From positions 12,370,001-12,434,000 of the forward strand of contig CM053154.1 in NCBI GenBank assembly GCA_028571685.1: 64,000 nucleotides of DNA, given 5' to 3'. The translations under genes were made by a program, and so were the position numbers. The notes beneath the pieces were generated by a model. That model was not told the DNA's origin and searched no databases. It worked only from the letters and a program-made list of their open reading frames with translations. The DNA comes from Heterohyrax brucei. Lineage: Eukaryota > Chordata > Mammalia > Hyracoidea > Procaviidae. Below are positions 1-9,587 of the stretch, in pieces (positions within the stretch are counted from its first letter, which is position 1; each line of letters starts with the position of its first letter).

Positions 1-97
1 TGGACTTTCTCAGAAGAAGAGTCTAGTTAGTGAACTGGATCCCAGAGAACCATCTGCCTCCTGGCCACACATCAGAGAGCTAAGGGTTACACTCGAC

Positions 98-373
98 GTG
101 GAAGGTAAGGAAATTAAATTTGTCTTAGACACAATAGTCACCCTCTCTATCTTAAATTACCCAATGGGTCCACTCTCTAAGAGGGAGTGTGTAACTATTG
201 GCTTGAGCTACAAATCCAAGGAGAAAGAAATTTTACTCTTAGGTTTGATGGAGTCACAATTACTAAGGCATTCCCTTCTGGATATTCCTGACTGTCCTGT
301 TGTATTACTGGGACAAAAATTACTAAGTAAACCGGGGACACACACATTTAAAAATCTGACTAAATATAAATAA
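98..373 (+). pseudogene. ERV protease (pro) remnant, gammaretrovirus-like
   Basis: A 91-codon open stretch resembles a gammaretroviral aspartic protease. Seen: a DTI triplet where the catalytic DTG should be, a hydrophobic stretch after it, and near the end an LLGQ-LL motif in the place of the family's conserved LLGRDLL helix, in the right order and spacing. The active-site glycine is lost and no gag or reverse transcriptase frame adjoins it, so it is a dead fossil. The ATG is arbitrary; protease homology starts just upstream of it. Assignment to class I ERVs is from family knowledge; exact family unknown. Confidence 0.6.
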
Positions 374-589
374 TGAGAACTGGAGAATTACTTATATTTT
401 TGGTTAGTATATTAAAACCTAAAGAAACAGAAGGGCATATACCAAAATAAATTCTCAGTCAGATTTCATAAAAAGGTTGAGAGTTGAGGCAAACACAGAT
501 ATTCTGTGGGGAAATGCACAATTGAAACCTCAGGAAAATGTGGTTCCTCTTTTGAGTGAACAGTCAGGAGTCAAGATAGGGAGACTGAG

Positions 590-1153
590 GGCCTCTGTGG
601 TGTGATTAAAACTAGTGACAAACCACACTGGCTGTCCTGCGACACTTGAGATGAGAAAGGAAAGCCTGAAGAAATATAGACTTCCCTAAAACTACCAGAA
701 GCCTGAAGGCCTTAAACCTAAAGAGTTATAGCTTTGTTAAAAGCACTGGGTGCCTGGAAGCCTGGCACAAGAGAAGCCCCCACGCAAGTGTTTCTTGTGA
801 GCAGTTCGACCCCCAGAGAAAGGAGAGCCCCCTCCTCACAACTTAAGAATTTGCTTACCTTTACGTTTGTAACTATGTGAACACCATTTAGAAGGTAGAA
901 TGATAATTTGTAAAACTACTAATAGCAATAGGAATGCTGTATGAAAATTTCTTTGTTTGAACTTTCTGTAAAGGTATATAAACTCTGGAACTTGGCGGGA
1001 TAGGGAACGCAGCTGTTTTCAAACTTAGTCTACTGTGTTCTGCCGGGCTAATAAAGTCTCCCTTCCTCTAACAATAAATGGTGTTCGGAGTGACCCTTGC
1101 TCCCCTGAGCTTTGTTTAACGGTTACTTGTAAACTCCTGTTTTTCCTGCAACA
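590..1153 (+). repeat. LTR of an ERV (first LTR)
   Basis: Shows LTR architecture: a TATA box in GGTATATAAACTC near 972, followed about 75 bp later by the poly(A) signal of CTAATAAAGTCTCC near 1,050, then a T-rich, CT-rich U5-like end at about 1,150. A TG start is possible at 596. No clean target-site duplication was found, so it may be the 3' LTR of the protease-bearing provirus after an internal deletion. Boundaries approximate. Confidence 0.5.
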
Positions 1154-1379
1154 GAGATAAGTCCCCAAACCATTGTGTCAACTTTCTCAAAGTTGTTTTT
1201 CAGATGGAACCAACTCCAGGGACAAGTGCAGAAAGTCCTGCTTCCACCACTACATGTCCTTCCAGCGTGGGCACCAGAGAGCTATAATCAGCACCAAGGA
1301 ATTGAACCAAGGGACAAGCAGCTGCCATCCAAAAAGGAAATACTTTTCAGATCCCCATCCCTAATTTGTCCCTAACTTG

Positions 1380-1562
1380 TACCAGGGCATAGACTGGCTA
1401 TAAAACCCAACTGACGAATGTCACTGTTACTGCCAATAGTAATTCCCTTATTCGACGGCACTTGGCTTGGCTATTAATCTTTTTGGTTATTCTTATCTTG
1501 GGCCCCTAATTCTTAATGCCTTAACTTGCTTTATCTCTTCCAGGCTACAATTCCAAGTTAAA
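1380..1562 (+). pseudogene. ERV envelope transmembrane-subunit C-terminal remnant
   Basis: From about 1,470 one frame gives a leucine/isoleucine-rich membrane span followed by a Gly-Pro turn, an Asn-Leu-Thr-like motif, a Phe-Ile-Ser-Ser-Arg-Leu motif and a short basic tail. That order matches the end of gammaretroviral TM proteins. Upstream coding is unrecognisable. It sits about 200 bp before a polypurine tract and LTR, as expected for env. A possible 20-bp insertion at 1,451-1,470 is discussed in the findings. Non-functional. Confidence 0.5.
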
Positions 1563-1760
1563 CTCATGGTCCTATAAGAATACCAGCCTGTACCCATACC
1601 AACCAGGCAAGAGATCAGGCAACTCAGTGTTTCTCAGGCAGAATGCTAGAGGAACATGGGTCTGACATGTAGGTAGGATTACGCCCCCAAACAGCAAGAA
1701 GTAGCCAAAGAGAAGTCAGCTTCCCAGATTCCCTTCAAGATTTCAGGCCCTTGTCTCCTC

Positions 1761-2235
1761 AGGGGGGAAATGCCAAGGTTAGCTAAGGAACCTGATCTCT
1801 GCTACCACATACTACCCTATTTTACTCCTGAATCTAACAATTTCTAGTGATAACAAAGGTTGTGGTTTGCATTATAGAACACACACACACAATCATAGTA
1901 GTGATAAGGTTGCCAGGGGAACAGGATCCCAGATCAACCGCGTATCAGCAGCTTTCCCTGGCAGTTTGTGATGCATGTGTGGGTTCTTCCTGGCAGTTAC
2001 GATGCAAATAGAGCAATTCCTCCTGGCAGTTGTGAGGTGGCGATGGTGGCCTTAGGCCCAATCAGAAGCCAACTTACTATCTCCCCCTCCCATATATGAC
2101 ATCACCCCCTGCTTCTGCCTATAAAAAGCATCCCCAAAATCTATGTGGGGTCTTTTTCCATTCATGGAGACTGACCTGTTCCCTCTTTGGAACATACTTT
2201 CCCTTAATAAGCTTTTCTGTCATTTGCTACTAAAA
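1761..2235 (+). repeat. ERV polypurine tract and 3' LTR (second LTR)
   Basis: A purine run AGGGGGGAAA (1,761-1,770) is followed directly by TGCC at 1,771, the expected PPT/LTR junction. Within it lie a CA run (1,880s), a TATA box in CCTATAAAAAGC near 2,121 and an AATAAG-type signal near 2,206. The 3' end is unclear, at about 2,235. It is unlike the first LTR, so at least two ERV families meet here. Confidence 0.55.
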
Positions 2236-2361
2236 AAGATACAATTTGTGTGCTTTGGGGAGGGGATCCCAGCTTGCCGCCCGTCAGGAGACCGAACTTG
2301 CTAGTTTGATCTCTGGAAACCAAATCAGGTCACTGGGGTCTAATCAGCTGCACAACCTCGA

Positions 2362-2492
2362 CAGCTACAACGATGGCCTTAAGCATAACCCATGTGAACA
2401 CGGCGCAGGATGGGGCAGTGTTTCTTTCTGTTGTGCACAGGGTCGCTATGAATTGGAACTGACTCAGTGGCACCTACAACAACAAACTGAGA
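2362..2492 (+). repeat. RTE/BovB-type LINE 3' end
   Basis: Carries the tail seen in full at 21,780-21,925: ACAGCTAC, then GATGG, a GTTGTGCACAGGGTCGC block, GGAACTGACTCAGTGGCACC and ACAACAACAA. It is a strongly 5'-truncated copy. Confidence 0.7.
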
Positions 2493-2499
2493 AACAGAA

Positions 2500-2636
2500 A
2501 TCCCCTGGGTGATGCAAATAGTTAATGCTCTGGACCGCTAACTGAAAGTTGGTTGTTCGAATTCATCCAGAGATGCCTTGGAAGAAAGACCTGGCAATCT
2601 ACTTCCAATAAATCAACTATTGACAATCATATGGAT
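2500..2636 (+). repeat. AfroSINE, long-form head only
   Basis: Begins CCCCTGGGTGATGCA, with GCTAACTG and B-box-like GTTCGAATTC. It continues into GCCTTGGAAGAAAGACCTGG, an alternative middle segment of AfroSINEs. The tail is absent. Confidence 0.7.
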
Positions 2637-2931
2637 TTGGAACAAAACTATCTCCTTAGATAGTTTTGGATCTTTTAGTGAAATAACAGATTGGCACACA
2701 AAACAAAGGGTATTACTCATGAGAATTGCACACTGTGTTAAAAAAAGTCTCTGTGACGCCAAAAGGCTAACAATTCTTCTAAAGCAGAGATGAGAAGACA
2801 AGGGGCAGAAAACATACAGTGCCCAAAACAGAACAAACAGAAAGAGATGAAAGAGAATGCTGACTCATTGTGAAAAACGTAACAGATGTCACTGAATAGA
2901 GTGTATACAGATTGTCAAATGAGAACCCTAC

Positions 2932-3467
2932 TGTCATGGATTGAATTGTGTCTCCCCCAAAATATGTAGAGTAATCTGGCTGGGCCAGGATTCCCTGTCT
3001 TCTGTGATTGCCCTCCATTTGGGGATTTTCTGATGCTGTAAATCCTAATCTCTGCCTGTGGCTATTAGATAGGACGATTATGTTAAAAGAGGACTAGGGT
3101 CGGACTGCCGCGCCCTTGCTAAGGGAGTTTCCCTGGAGTGGGGCTGGCATCACCCTTCATCCTCCTACAGCAGATAAAAAAGAGAAGCAAGTAGAGAATG
3201 GGAAATCTCACACCATCAAGAAAGCAGCATCAGGAGAAGAGCACGGCCTTCTGACCTGAGGTTCCTTCACCAAGATGCTCCCTGGACAAAGACTGATGAA
3301 ACACAAGGACTTCCCTCCAGACCTGACAGATGGAAAGACTTCCACCGGAGCAGACACCCTAAATTTGGACTTGTAGCCTACTAGACTATGTAAGAATAAA
3401 GTTTCCTTTGTTAAAGCCACCGACTCTGTGGTATTTCTGTTAAGAGCAGTACTAGCTGACTAAAGCA
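2932..3467 (+). repeat. Solo LTR, ERVL-MaLR-like, with perfect 5-bp TSD
   Basis: TGTCATGGATTGAATTGTG at the start and GCTGACTAAAGCA at the end are the hallmark ends of MLT1/MST-like LTRs. An AATAAA lies at about 3,395. It is flanked by perfect CCTAC duplications (2,927-2,931 and 3,468-3,472). Four relatives lie at 6,119, 9,004, 24,178 and 55,392. Family subtype is inferred. Confidence 0.85.
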
Positions 3468-3535
3468 CCTACTTACTGTGTAAACTTTCACCAAAAACAA
3501 AATAAAATATAATTTAAAGGAAAAAAGAAAAAAAA

Positions 3536-3610
3536 ACCTATGGAGCACAGTTGTACTCTGACAAACAGAAGGTCACCATGAGTCAGAATTGACTAGACAG
3601 CAAATGATAA
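3536..3610 (+). repeat. AfroSINE tail fragment
   Basis: CTATGGAGCACAGTTGTACTCTG, split here as CTATGGAGCACAG then TTGTACTCTG, followed by ATGAGTCAGAATTGACT; a 5'-truncated SINE. Confidence 0.7.
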
Positions 3611-4551
3611 GGAGGAAACAGAGAGGCTACAGGACTTGCCCAGTCACCCAGCTAAGGAAAGAGCGAGGACCAAGGCTGTGACTAATCCAGACAATCTGGT
3701 TCCCAGTCCACGACCGTCACTGCCCAGGACTCAAAGACCTGACTTGCTGCCCTCAAAGGTCTTGCAATATCTTTGATGAGATAAAGTCTTTACACTTGAA
3801 ATGGGTGGTCAATGGTGTTTGGATAGCACATGGAAAATTGAATAGTGTACAGATCAATCTTAACAATCAGTGATGTGTTGGCAATTGGTGTAGCCAGGGA
3901 CAGATGTCAAAGAGGTGGGAGACAGTCAAGCTGGGAAGGACAGGCAGGACAGGGGTAAGGTAAACAGAATTTGGACACTCACCATACAGAGAGTCACACT
4001 TCCCTTTTCTTTGCCATAGAACAACATTGCATATTCCATTAAATATTGCTAGGGCAGAGCCCATAGGTCATCAGGAACCAAACTACAAAACCACCCAGGT
4101 GAATAGCTGCAAACCCTTATAACCAGGGTGACCAACTTGTCTAGTTTGTCCTGATTGTAGTACTAAGGTCCTGCTTCCCAAGGACCCTGTTAGTCCCAGG
4201 CAAGCAGGATGAGTTGATCACCCTACTCATAAAATTCTAATGGGAGAAAGAAAGCTTTCAGAAAGAAACAGTTTAAAACAAAACCTACGCCATGACTGTT
4301 TTACATCAAATACAGTGATCTTTGAAAAGACTGGAACAGTGAATCTGAGTTTCTCTGAAGCCTGCTACTTAGACGCCATAGGACCTTGGGACAGTCACCT
4401 GATTGTTGTTGACTCTAGTTTCCCTACCTTTAAATTTACAGGTGATCTTTAAGGTCAATTTTAGTGCTAATAACCAACCCACCATTCTTGTGTTAATATC
4501 AGAGACCTCCCTCAAACATAAAACACACATGCATATAAATACCCCTACATC
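3611..4551. other. Intergenic, no recognised feature
   Basis: No convincing coding or repeat signal. About 3,600-3,720 (CACCCAGCTAAGGAAAG, then a GTTCCCAGTCCACG block) looks like an eroded MIR tail. The rest is ordinary single-copy sequence. Confidence 0.4.
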
Positions 4552-4631
4552 CATTGCCATGGAGTCGATACTGACTCACAGCAACCCTACAGACATAGTA
4601 GAACTGCCCCACAGAGTTTCAAGGAGTGCCT
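4552..4631 (-). repeat. AfroSINE 3' half, broken by the inverted-repeat arm
   Basis: Antisense SINE tail (CATTGCCATGGAGTCGAT, CAGCAACCCTAC, AGAACTGCCCCA) that stops abruptly at GGAGTGCCTG, exactly where the 245-bp arm begins. SINE-like AACCTTTTGGTTAGCAG resumes after the arm at 4,877, so the arm appears to lie inside this SINE. Confidence 0.75.
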
Positions 4632-4876
4632 GTTACAAGTATTGAAGCTGAGTTGTTCACACTTGAGTTAATTTGCCCAAGTTTAGCCCCCTTTGGTGTG
4701 CGTGCTCAGCAGATTTTTGTTGACTTGAATTGTTGTGTATCAACGAGTCCATTACATACATTCTATCCTTGTCTTCAGATGACAATATGGTAGCACACGG
4801 AACAGAAGCCAACCCAACCAAACTCACTGTGGAGTCGATTCCAACTCACAGTGACCCTACAGGGCAGAAGAGAACT
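4632..4876. repeat. Left arm of a perfect 245-bp inverted repeat
   Basis: Every base is the reverse complement of 5,788-6,032 (left position x pairs with 10,664 minus x). About 190 bp is non-SINE sequence and the innermost ~57 bp is an antisense AfroSINE tail. Outside the arm the match ends at once on both sides. The left copy looks like the insert and the right copy like the source. Confidence 0.95.
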
Positions 4877-4901
4877 AACCTTTTGGTTAGCAGACTTAGC
4901 A
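4877..4901 (-). repeat. AfroSINE fragment resuming after the arm
   Basis: AACCTTTTGGTTAGCAG is the antisense SINE segment between the B-box region and the head. It follows the arm without a gap, at a shared GAACT. Confidence 0.6.
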
Positions 4902-4929
4902 ATATCCCGTAGAAACATCCATTCTTTGT

Positions 4930-5131
4930 TGGTCAAATTGAGTCCAATCATAGCGACCCTGTACCAAAAAAACAAACCCAGGACAGAGTGAAAATGCTAG
5001 GAAGGCTTTCCAAAGCTGTGATTTTCAAGAGCTGACTGCCACATCTCTCTCCCACGGAGTGGCTGGTGACTTGGGCCCGCCAACCCATCAGTTAACAGCT
5101 GAGCATTTAACCACTGCACCTCCAGACCTCC
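4930..5131 (-). repeat. AfroSINE, long form
   Basis: Antisense copy that keeps the block deleted in the short form (CTGTGATTTTC, CTGCCACATCTCTCTCCC). It ends in AACCACTGCACC. Long form is the ancestral afrotherian state. Confidence 0.8.
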
Positions 5132-5242
5132 TTGTGTAAACACACACATGTACATACCCATGAAGTTTTCTTATTTAAGGGAAAGTTTCCTACTAGGCAT
5201 TATTCATCATTTAAGACAAGAATCAGCTTGAGATACACTTCA

Positions 5243-5415
5243 AGAAAAAGAGGAAGGCCCTCAGTGAGATGGGTTGACACAGCAGCTGCAACAAAAGTCT
5301 CAAGCACAACAGCGATTGTGAGGATGGCTCAGGACAGGGCAGTGTTCCATTCTGTTGTGCACAGGGTGGCTGTGAGTCAGAACTCCATGGCACTAAAAAC
5401 AGCAACATACTTCAA
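5243..5415 (+). repeat. RTE/BovB-type LINE 3' end
   Basis: Reads AGATGGGTTGACACAGCAGC, then GATTGTGAGGATGG, a TTCTGTTGTGCACAGGGT block and GGCACTAAAAACAGCAAC. It includes the last codons of an RTE ORF2 (frame open but short) plus the tail shared with AfroSINE. Confidence 0.8.
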
Positions 5416-5694
5416 GAAAAACTGAAGACTTGATTCTTCTTTTTCTTGTGGTAGTTTAACATTGTTGATATGTTTCCCGGCTTTGCAACACCCAGTTTGA
5501 GTCGATTTCACAAGCAATGGGGAAAACGCCTGTGGTACAAATTAACGGATACAAATCATGAGGTAGTGTTCATGAATCATAGCCCTTATCTCCCATCGTG
5601 TACCTGGGAGGGCTGGACCGCAGGATCTGGAGAGCACCAGAAACAAGCCAGGAGTGCTCTAGCTCCCCTTCACAAGACCCTCTGTCACTTGGAG

Positions 5695-5855
5695 GAGCCC
5701 CAGTGGCGCAGCAGCTAAGTATTCCACGGCTAACCAAGAGGTTGTGAGTTTGAATCTGCCAGCCACTCCCTGGAAACACTATGGAACAGTTCTCTTCTGC
5801 CCTGTAGGGTCACTGTGAGTTGGAATCGACTCCACAGTGAGTTTGGTTGGGTTGG
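5695..5855 (+). repeat. AfroSINE (short form) at the inner end of the right arm
   Basis: Complete sense SINE from GCCCCAGTGGCGCAGCAGC to GTTTGGTTGGGTTGG. Its 3' third, from 5,788, is part of the perfect inverted repeat; its 5' part is not. Confidence 0.85.
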
Positions 5856-6032
5856 CTTCTGTTCCGTGTGCTACCATATTGTCATCTGAAGACAAGGATA
5901 GAATGTATGTAATGGACTCGTTGATACACAACAATTCAAGTCAACAAAAATCTGCTGAGCACGCACACCAAAGGGGGCTAAACTTGGGCAAATTAACTCA
6001 AGTGTGAACAACTCAGCTTCAATACTTGTAAC
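5788..6032. repeat. Right arm of a perfect 245-bp inverted repeat
   Basis: Exact reverse complement of 4,632-4,876. This copy has an intact SINE running into its inner end and continuous non-repeat sequence at its outer end, so it is the likelier source copy. Confidence 0.95.
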
Positions 6033-6118
6033 TAAATGGTTACAAACGCTCCATCTGCCATGGTGGTGTCTGGGAAGGGAAGAGACAGGACTCAGATAAC
6101 TGACCAGATAGTTTGACA

Positions 6119-6548
6119 TGCATTATGAGTGAACTGTATCCTCAAAAAATATGTGCTGTAGGTGCTAATCTTAACTGACTGCAGCAACAGGGTTTTGTTT
6201 TGTTTTTGTTTTTAATGCCTGTGTTCATGATCCCATTTGGGAATGGGTTTTTCTTGTTATGTTAATGAGGCAGGATTAGCACAGGATGTACCTTGTGTCA
6301 ATCTCTGAGATATAAAAGAGATTAAACAAGCAAGCAGAGCAGAGATAGGAGAAGAGAGGTGCCAAGCTACATGAAGGTTACCCAGGAGCAGAAGCTCAGA
6401 AGACACCAAGACTCCTCCACAGCCTACAGAGAGAAAGTCTTCCCCTAGAGCTGGCACCTTGAATTCAAACTACAAGCCTTCTAACCTACAACAAAATTAA
6501 TCTCTGTTAAAACCACCCATTTGTGGTATTTCTGTTATACAAGGACTA
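6119..6548 (+). repeat. MaLR-like LTR, diverged
   Basis: Aligns by eye to the LTR at 2,932: a GTGAACTGTATCCTC start region, GTTAATGAGG, AAAGTCTTCCCC, GAGCTGGCACC and the tail ACCACCCATTTGTGGTATTT. The 3' terminus is replaced by a mariner end. No TSD found. Confidence 0.65.
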
Positions 6549-6873
6549 CCAGTTAAGTTTGCAAACTCATCCTTTTAGAAAAAGTGTTATGTTCCTCTTC
6601 ACTGAATATCACTATGGTCACCTTCGAAGTACTCCCTTTGGGAAGCCACGCACTGATGCCAATGCCTAGTCCACCCTTCAAAGCAGTTTTGGAACTTTTT
6701 CTGGAATGGCCATCAGCACTGTCATCATATTACTCTTGATGTCCTGAATGTCATCAAAATGTCTTCCTTTCAATATTTCCTTTATCTACGAGTAAAGAAA
6801 AAAGTCACTGAGAGCCAGATCAGGTGAGTAGAGAGGGTATTCCTATACAGTTATTTGTGTATTGGCTAAAAAC
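6549..6873 (-). pseudogene. mariner transposase C-terminal remnant (left copy)
   Basis: Sequence reads antisense into the C-terminal part of a mariner-family transposase: the closing ...GIGIS-W-P-G-TSKV segment (family W-K-C--S-G-YFEGD) encoded at about 6,620-6,690. A terminal-repeat-like GTTAAGTTTGCAAACTC lies at its outer end near 6,553. Mariner homology continues to 6,873, where an ERV LTR end (TGCCAGG) interrupts it. No intact frame. About 110 bp (6,600-6,713) recurs inverted at 7,887-8,003. Confidence 0.7.
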
Positions 6874-7620
6874 TGCCAGGGGCCAGCCTCGGCAGGGTCT
6901 GGGATCACAAAGAGATGGGTGGCGTAGGCAAAGAAGAAATGATGAAACTCAGACAACCAGGAATCTGGAGGTCAGCAGCCTGTTAAGGCCTGTCTTTCTT
7001 TATTTTTTATATAATCAATGAGGTCTGGTCTTTGACCATGTAAGCTGTTGGCTAGTGAGGAATTGATACCTCGTAGTCTCTTTTCATGTTAATCATGAGG
7101 GCCTTCTAGGTAATGGCCCGAGACAAGTATATGGTGGTTATAATCAACAGTGAAAACTAAGTTATGCCTTGAGCTCAATCAGCTCTATCTATGCCTCAAG
7201 GTCAAAAGGTGCAGGAAGATGCGTAGACTCATCTAAAGGTTATTATCTGGCTGTCTCTATTTGTTCCTCCTTTGCTCTTGTTTTATCTCTTCCTGTGGAG
7301 ACAGTAAGCACCCACCGTCCCCCTCTCTTAAGCTGTTCTAAGAAGGATATTTCTTTACTATTTACTCATTTGTCATACCAATTATAATAAACTTGGGAGC
7401 CTATCCATCTTCCTGATGCAGGGAGTGGGATGTCTATATCTAAGGGCTGTGTGGGGGGTTGTCCCTGGGGAGCTTCCCAGGGCCTTCCTGCAATCTTGTA
7501 TTTCACATGTGGAGGGGGATGTGCAGTTGGGGGAAGCCAGCGGGGCTAGGCCGGCCTCGGCATTCCTGCGTTGGGCGTTCCTGGGCTGGGCGTGCTGTGT
7601 CGGGATTCATTAAGCCAAGG
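6874..7620 (-). repeat. ERV LTR (family E), antisense
   Basis: Homologous along its length to 14,442-15,039 on the other strand. On the minus strand it has a TATA motif fused to a poly(A) signal (TATATAAAAAATAAAG, near 7,000) and ends ...GGCTGGCCCCTGGCA at 6,874. It carries one copy of the CCAA-containing unit that is duplicated in the other LTR. Confidence 0.75.
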
Positions 7621-7886
7621 GGGTTGTAATGCCCTTCTTAGAAGGCATCTTCCTTAATCCTTGTGCTGAGAGATGAGAGGGTACTTTTGAGGAAGGTTTG
7701 ATTAGGATGCAAAATATTATCAGGGAGAGTACAGCCAAAAATATGTCAAGGGTGAGATGCCTCCGCCCACCATCACATAGGCATGTGGCATTGCTTACAG
7801 GGGCTTCTGTGGGTGATGGGCCTTGACAAAAAAAGCCCTCACAGATAGCTATACAATTAAGTTCATGCCACCTTGCCCCGTGCACA
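7621..7886 (-). pseudogene. ERV envelope 3'-end remnant, antisense
   Basis: A 94-codon minus-strand frame (7,610-7,894) has a Cys-containing segment, then a hydrophobic span of about 17 residues (DIFLAVLSLIIFCILIK) followed by a polar tail that runs into the LTR. That order fits the membrane span and cytoplasmic tail of a retroviral TM subunit, and the sense copy at 14,225-14,400 is homologous. Most of env, and all of gag and pol, are missing. The assignment rests on position and topology, not on catalytic motifs. Confidence 0.5.
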
Positions 7887-8066
7887 ATGGCCATTCCAGC
7901 AAGAGTTCCAAAATTGCTTTGAAGGGTGGACTAGGTGCTGGCATCAGTGCATAACTTCCCAAGGGGAGGACTTCAAAGGTGACTGTAGCGATATTCAGCA
8001 ATGAGGTATGTAGCATTTAGAACAATTAAGTTACAGACTTAATTGTCAGACCTCATAGCCACACTA
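7887..8066 (+). pseudogene. mariner transposase C-terminal remnant (right copy, inverted)
   Basis: Reverse complement of 6,600-6,713 at about 85% identity by eye. It extends outward into AATTAAGTTACAGACTTAATT and TGTCAGACCTC, which fit a mariner terminal repeat. Together with the left copy it forms an imperfect palindrome around the ERV fragment. Confidence 0.7.
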
Positions 8067-8924
8067 GATAACTAAGACACCATGTGAGCTACTCACCTTT
8101 CCTCTGTGCACTGCTATGACTAGACTTGTTCTGTGTTTTCTGAAGGGCTGCCTTTGTTAGTCATATCTTTATTCCTGAAATGGACCATACTGTCTGTGGA
8201 ACAGACTCAGACTATGAACACAGATGCCCTTTCGACCCAACTCTGCTTTGTACACAGGTCCTAGGTTGAACCTACTGATATGGAAGGCAGGTGGCAAATG
8301 AGAGTATAGTTACATTGTTCTACCCATTGAGTCTGGGATGCACGACAGGTAAAAAGTTCATATCCAAGGTCACACTGCCAATCAGAGACAGCAGAGTTGG
8401 ATCCAAGGCTTCTGGGAAACGGAACAATATTTTGACTTTTCATATCAGCAAAAGAGCTACCTTATTTTTTCTTTACTTGATAAGAATTTATTCTGCAGCC
8501 AAGCAAGATTGAAATTCAGCCTCTCACACGCCATCTCTGATTGATAGCAAGGACTAACTTCCTGCCATTTTCTATCTCCAAGTTCAGTGTAAAGTGACCA
8601 ATCCAGGGTTTGATCAACTTTAGGTACCCCTAAACACTGTGGTACCCCTGAACTTGGATGTCACAGGTATTCTAGATACAATCTTACAGAAAAGCTTAAT
8701 TGACTGCTGAATACTAGAATAGAAATTCTCTTTACTGAAAATAGAATCTCACTGTGATTTGAGAAGCCACAGATTATATACGCTGCCCCTGGTCATTCTT
8801 TCATGAGCATTTTATTTCTGAAGCACTTGAGGCTTTCTAATCTCCTGTTATAATTATCTTCCCAAACCTCAGTCATCTAACTTCTTCTTATACCGTTTTT
8901 GCCATATGTAGTATGCCAGTAATA
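8067..8924. other. Intergenic with a probable MIR fragment
   Basis: Mostly single-copy. 8,345-8,420 (ATATCCAAGGTCACACTGCC, then GTTGGATCC) resembles the conserved core and 3' side of a sense MIR. Nothing else recognised. Confidence 0.4.
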
Positions 8925-9003
8925 AATCACCTCAAAATTTAGTGGCTTAAAACAACAATCATATTTTGTTCACAAGCGTGCACTTGGGGCAGGACTTAGC
9001 AGA

Positions 9004-9587
9004 TGTCTTGGTCATCTGGTACTGCTGTAACAGAATCAACACAGGTGGGTAGCTTTAATAAAAAATTTTCTCATGGTTTAGGAAGCCAGAAGCTCAAATT
9101 CAGAGTACTGGCACTAGGGGGTAGCTTTCTCTCTTTGTGAGTTTTGGAGGAAAGTCGTTATCTCTTTCCAGCTTCTGTTTCTTGGTTCCCTGAAGCTCTC
9201 ATGTGATGTGAAATCTAGTCTCCCCCTTCTGTGGTTGCTTGCTCCATCTGCTCTTTGGTGTCTCAGAAGAAACTGACTTAGGACACACACTACACTAATG
9301 ATGCTTTATTAACAAAATAAAGAAAACTCATTCACAAGTGAGATTATAAGCACTGCTGAACCAAAAGGCCAAATCTGTTGTGGGTGAGTCCATTCTGACT
9401 CACAGTTACCCCACAGGACAGAGTATAACTATCCTCTCAGGTTTCCAAGAAGCACCTGCTAGATTTGAACCTTCATCCTTTCGGTTAGCAGCCAAACTCA
9501 GCCATTCTGCCACCAGGGATTCCATAGCCACTACAGCCGTTAGGATTTACAACACGTATTTTGGGGGGCACAGTTCAATCTCTATCA
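9004..9587 (-). repeat. MaLR-like LTR, antisense, with nested SINE
   Basis: Begins TGTCTTGGTCATCTGG and ends TATTTTGGGGGGCACAG then TTCAATCTCTATCA, the reverse complement of the LTR ends at 2,932. Flanked by GCAGA and GCAAG, an imperfect 5-bp duplication. The SINE at 9,372-9,525 is nested inside. Confidence 0.75.
9372..9525 (-). repeat. AfroSINE, short form, nested in LTR
   Basis: Antisense copy: GAGTCCATTCTGACTCACAG through GGTTAGCAGCC to GCCACCAGGGATTCC. Confidence 0.85.

Noticed and set aside
2500-2600. tRNA gene
   Set aside because: A- and B-box-like sequences occur in every AfroSINE head; no copy folds into a complete tRNA with an acceptor stem.
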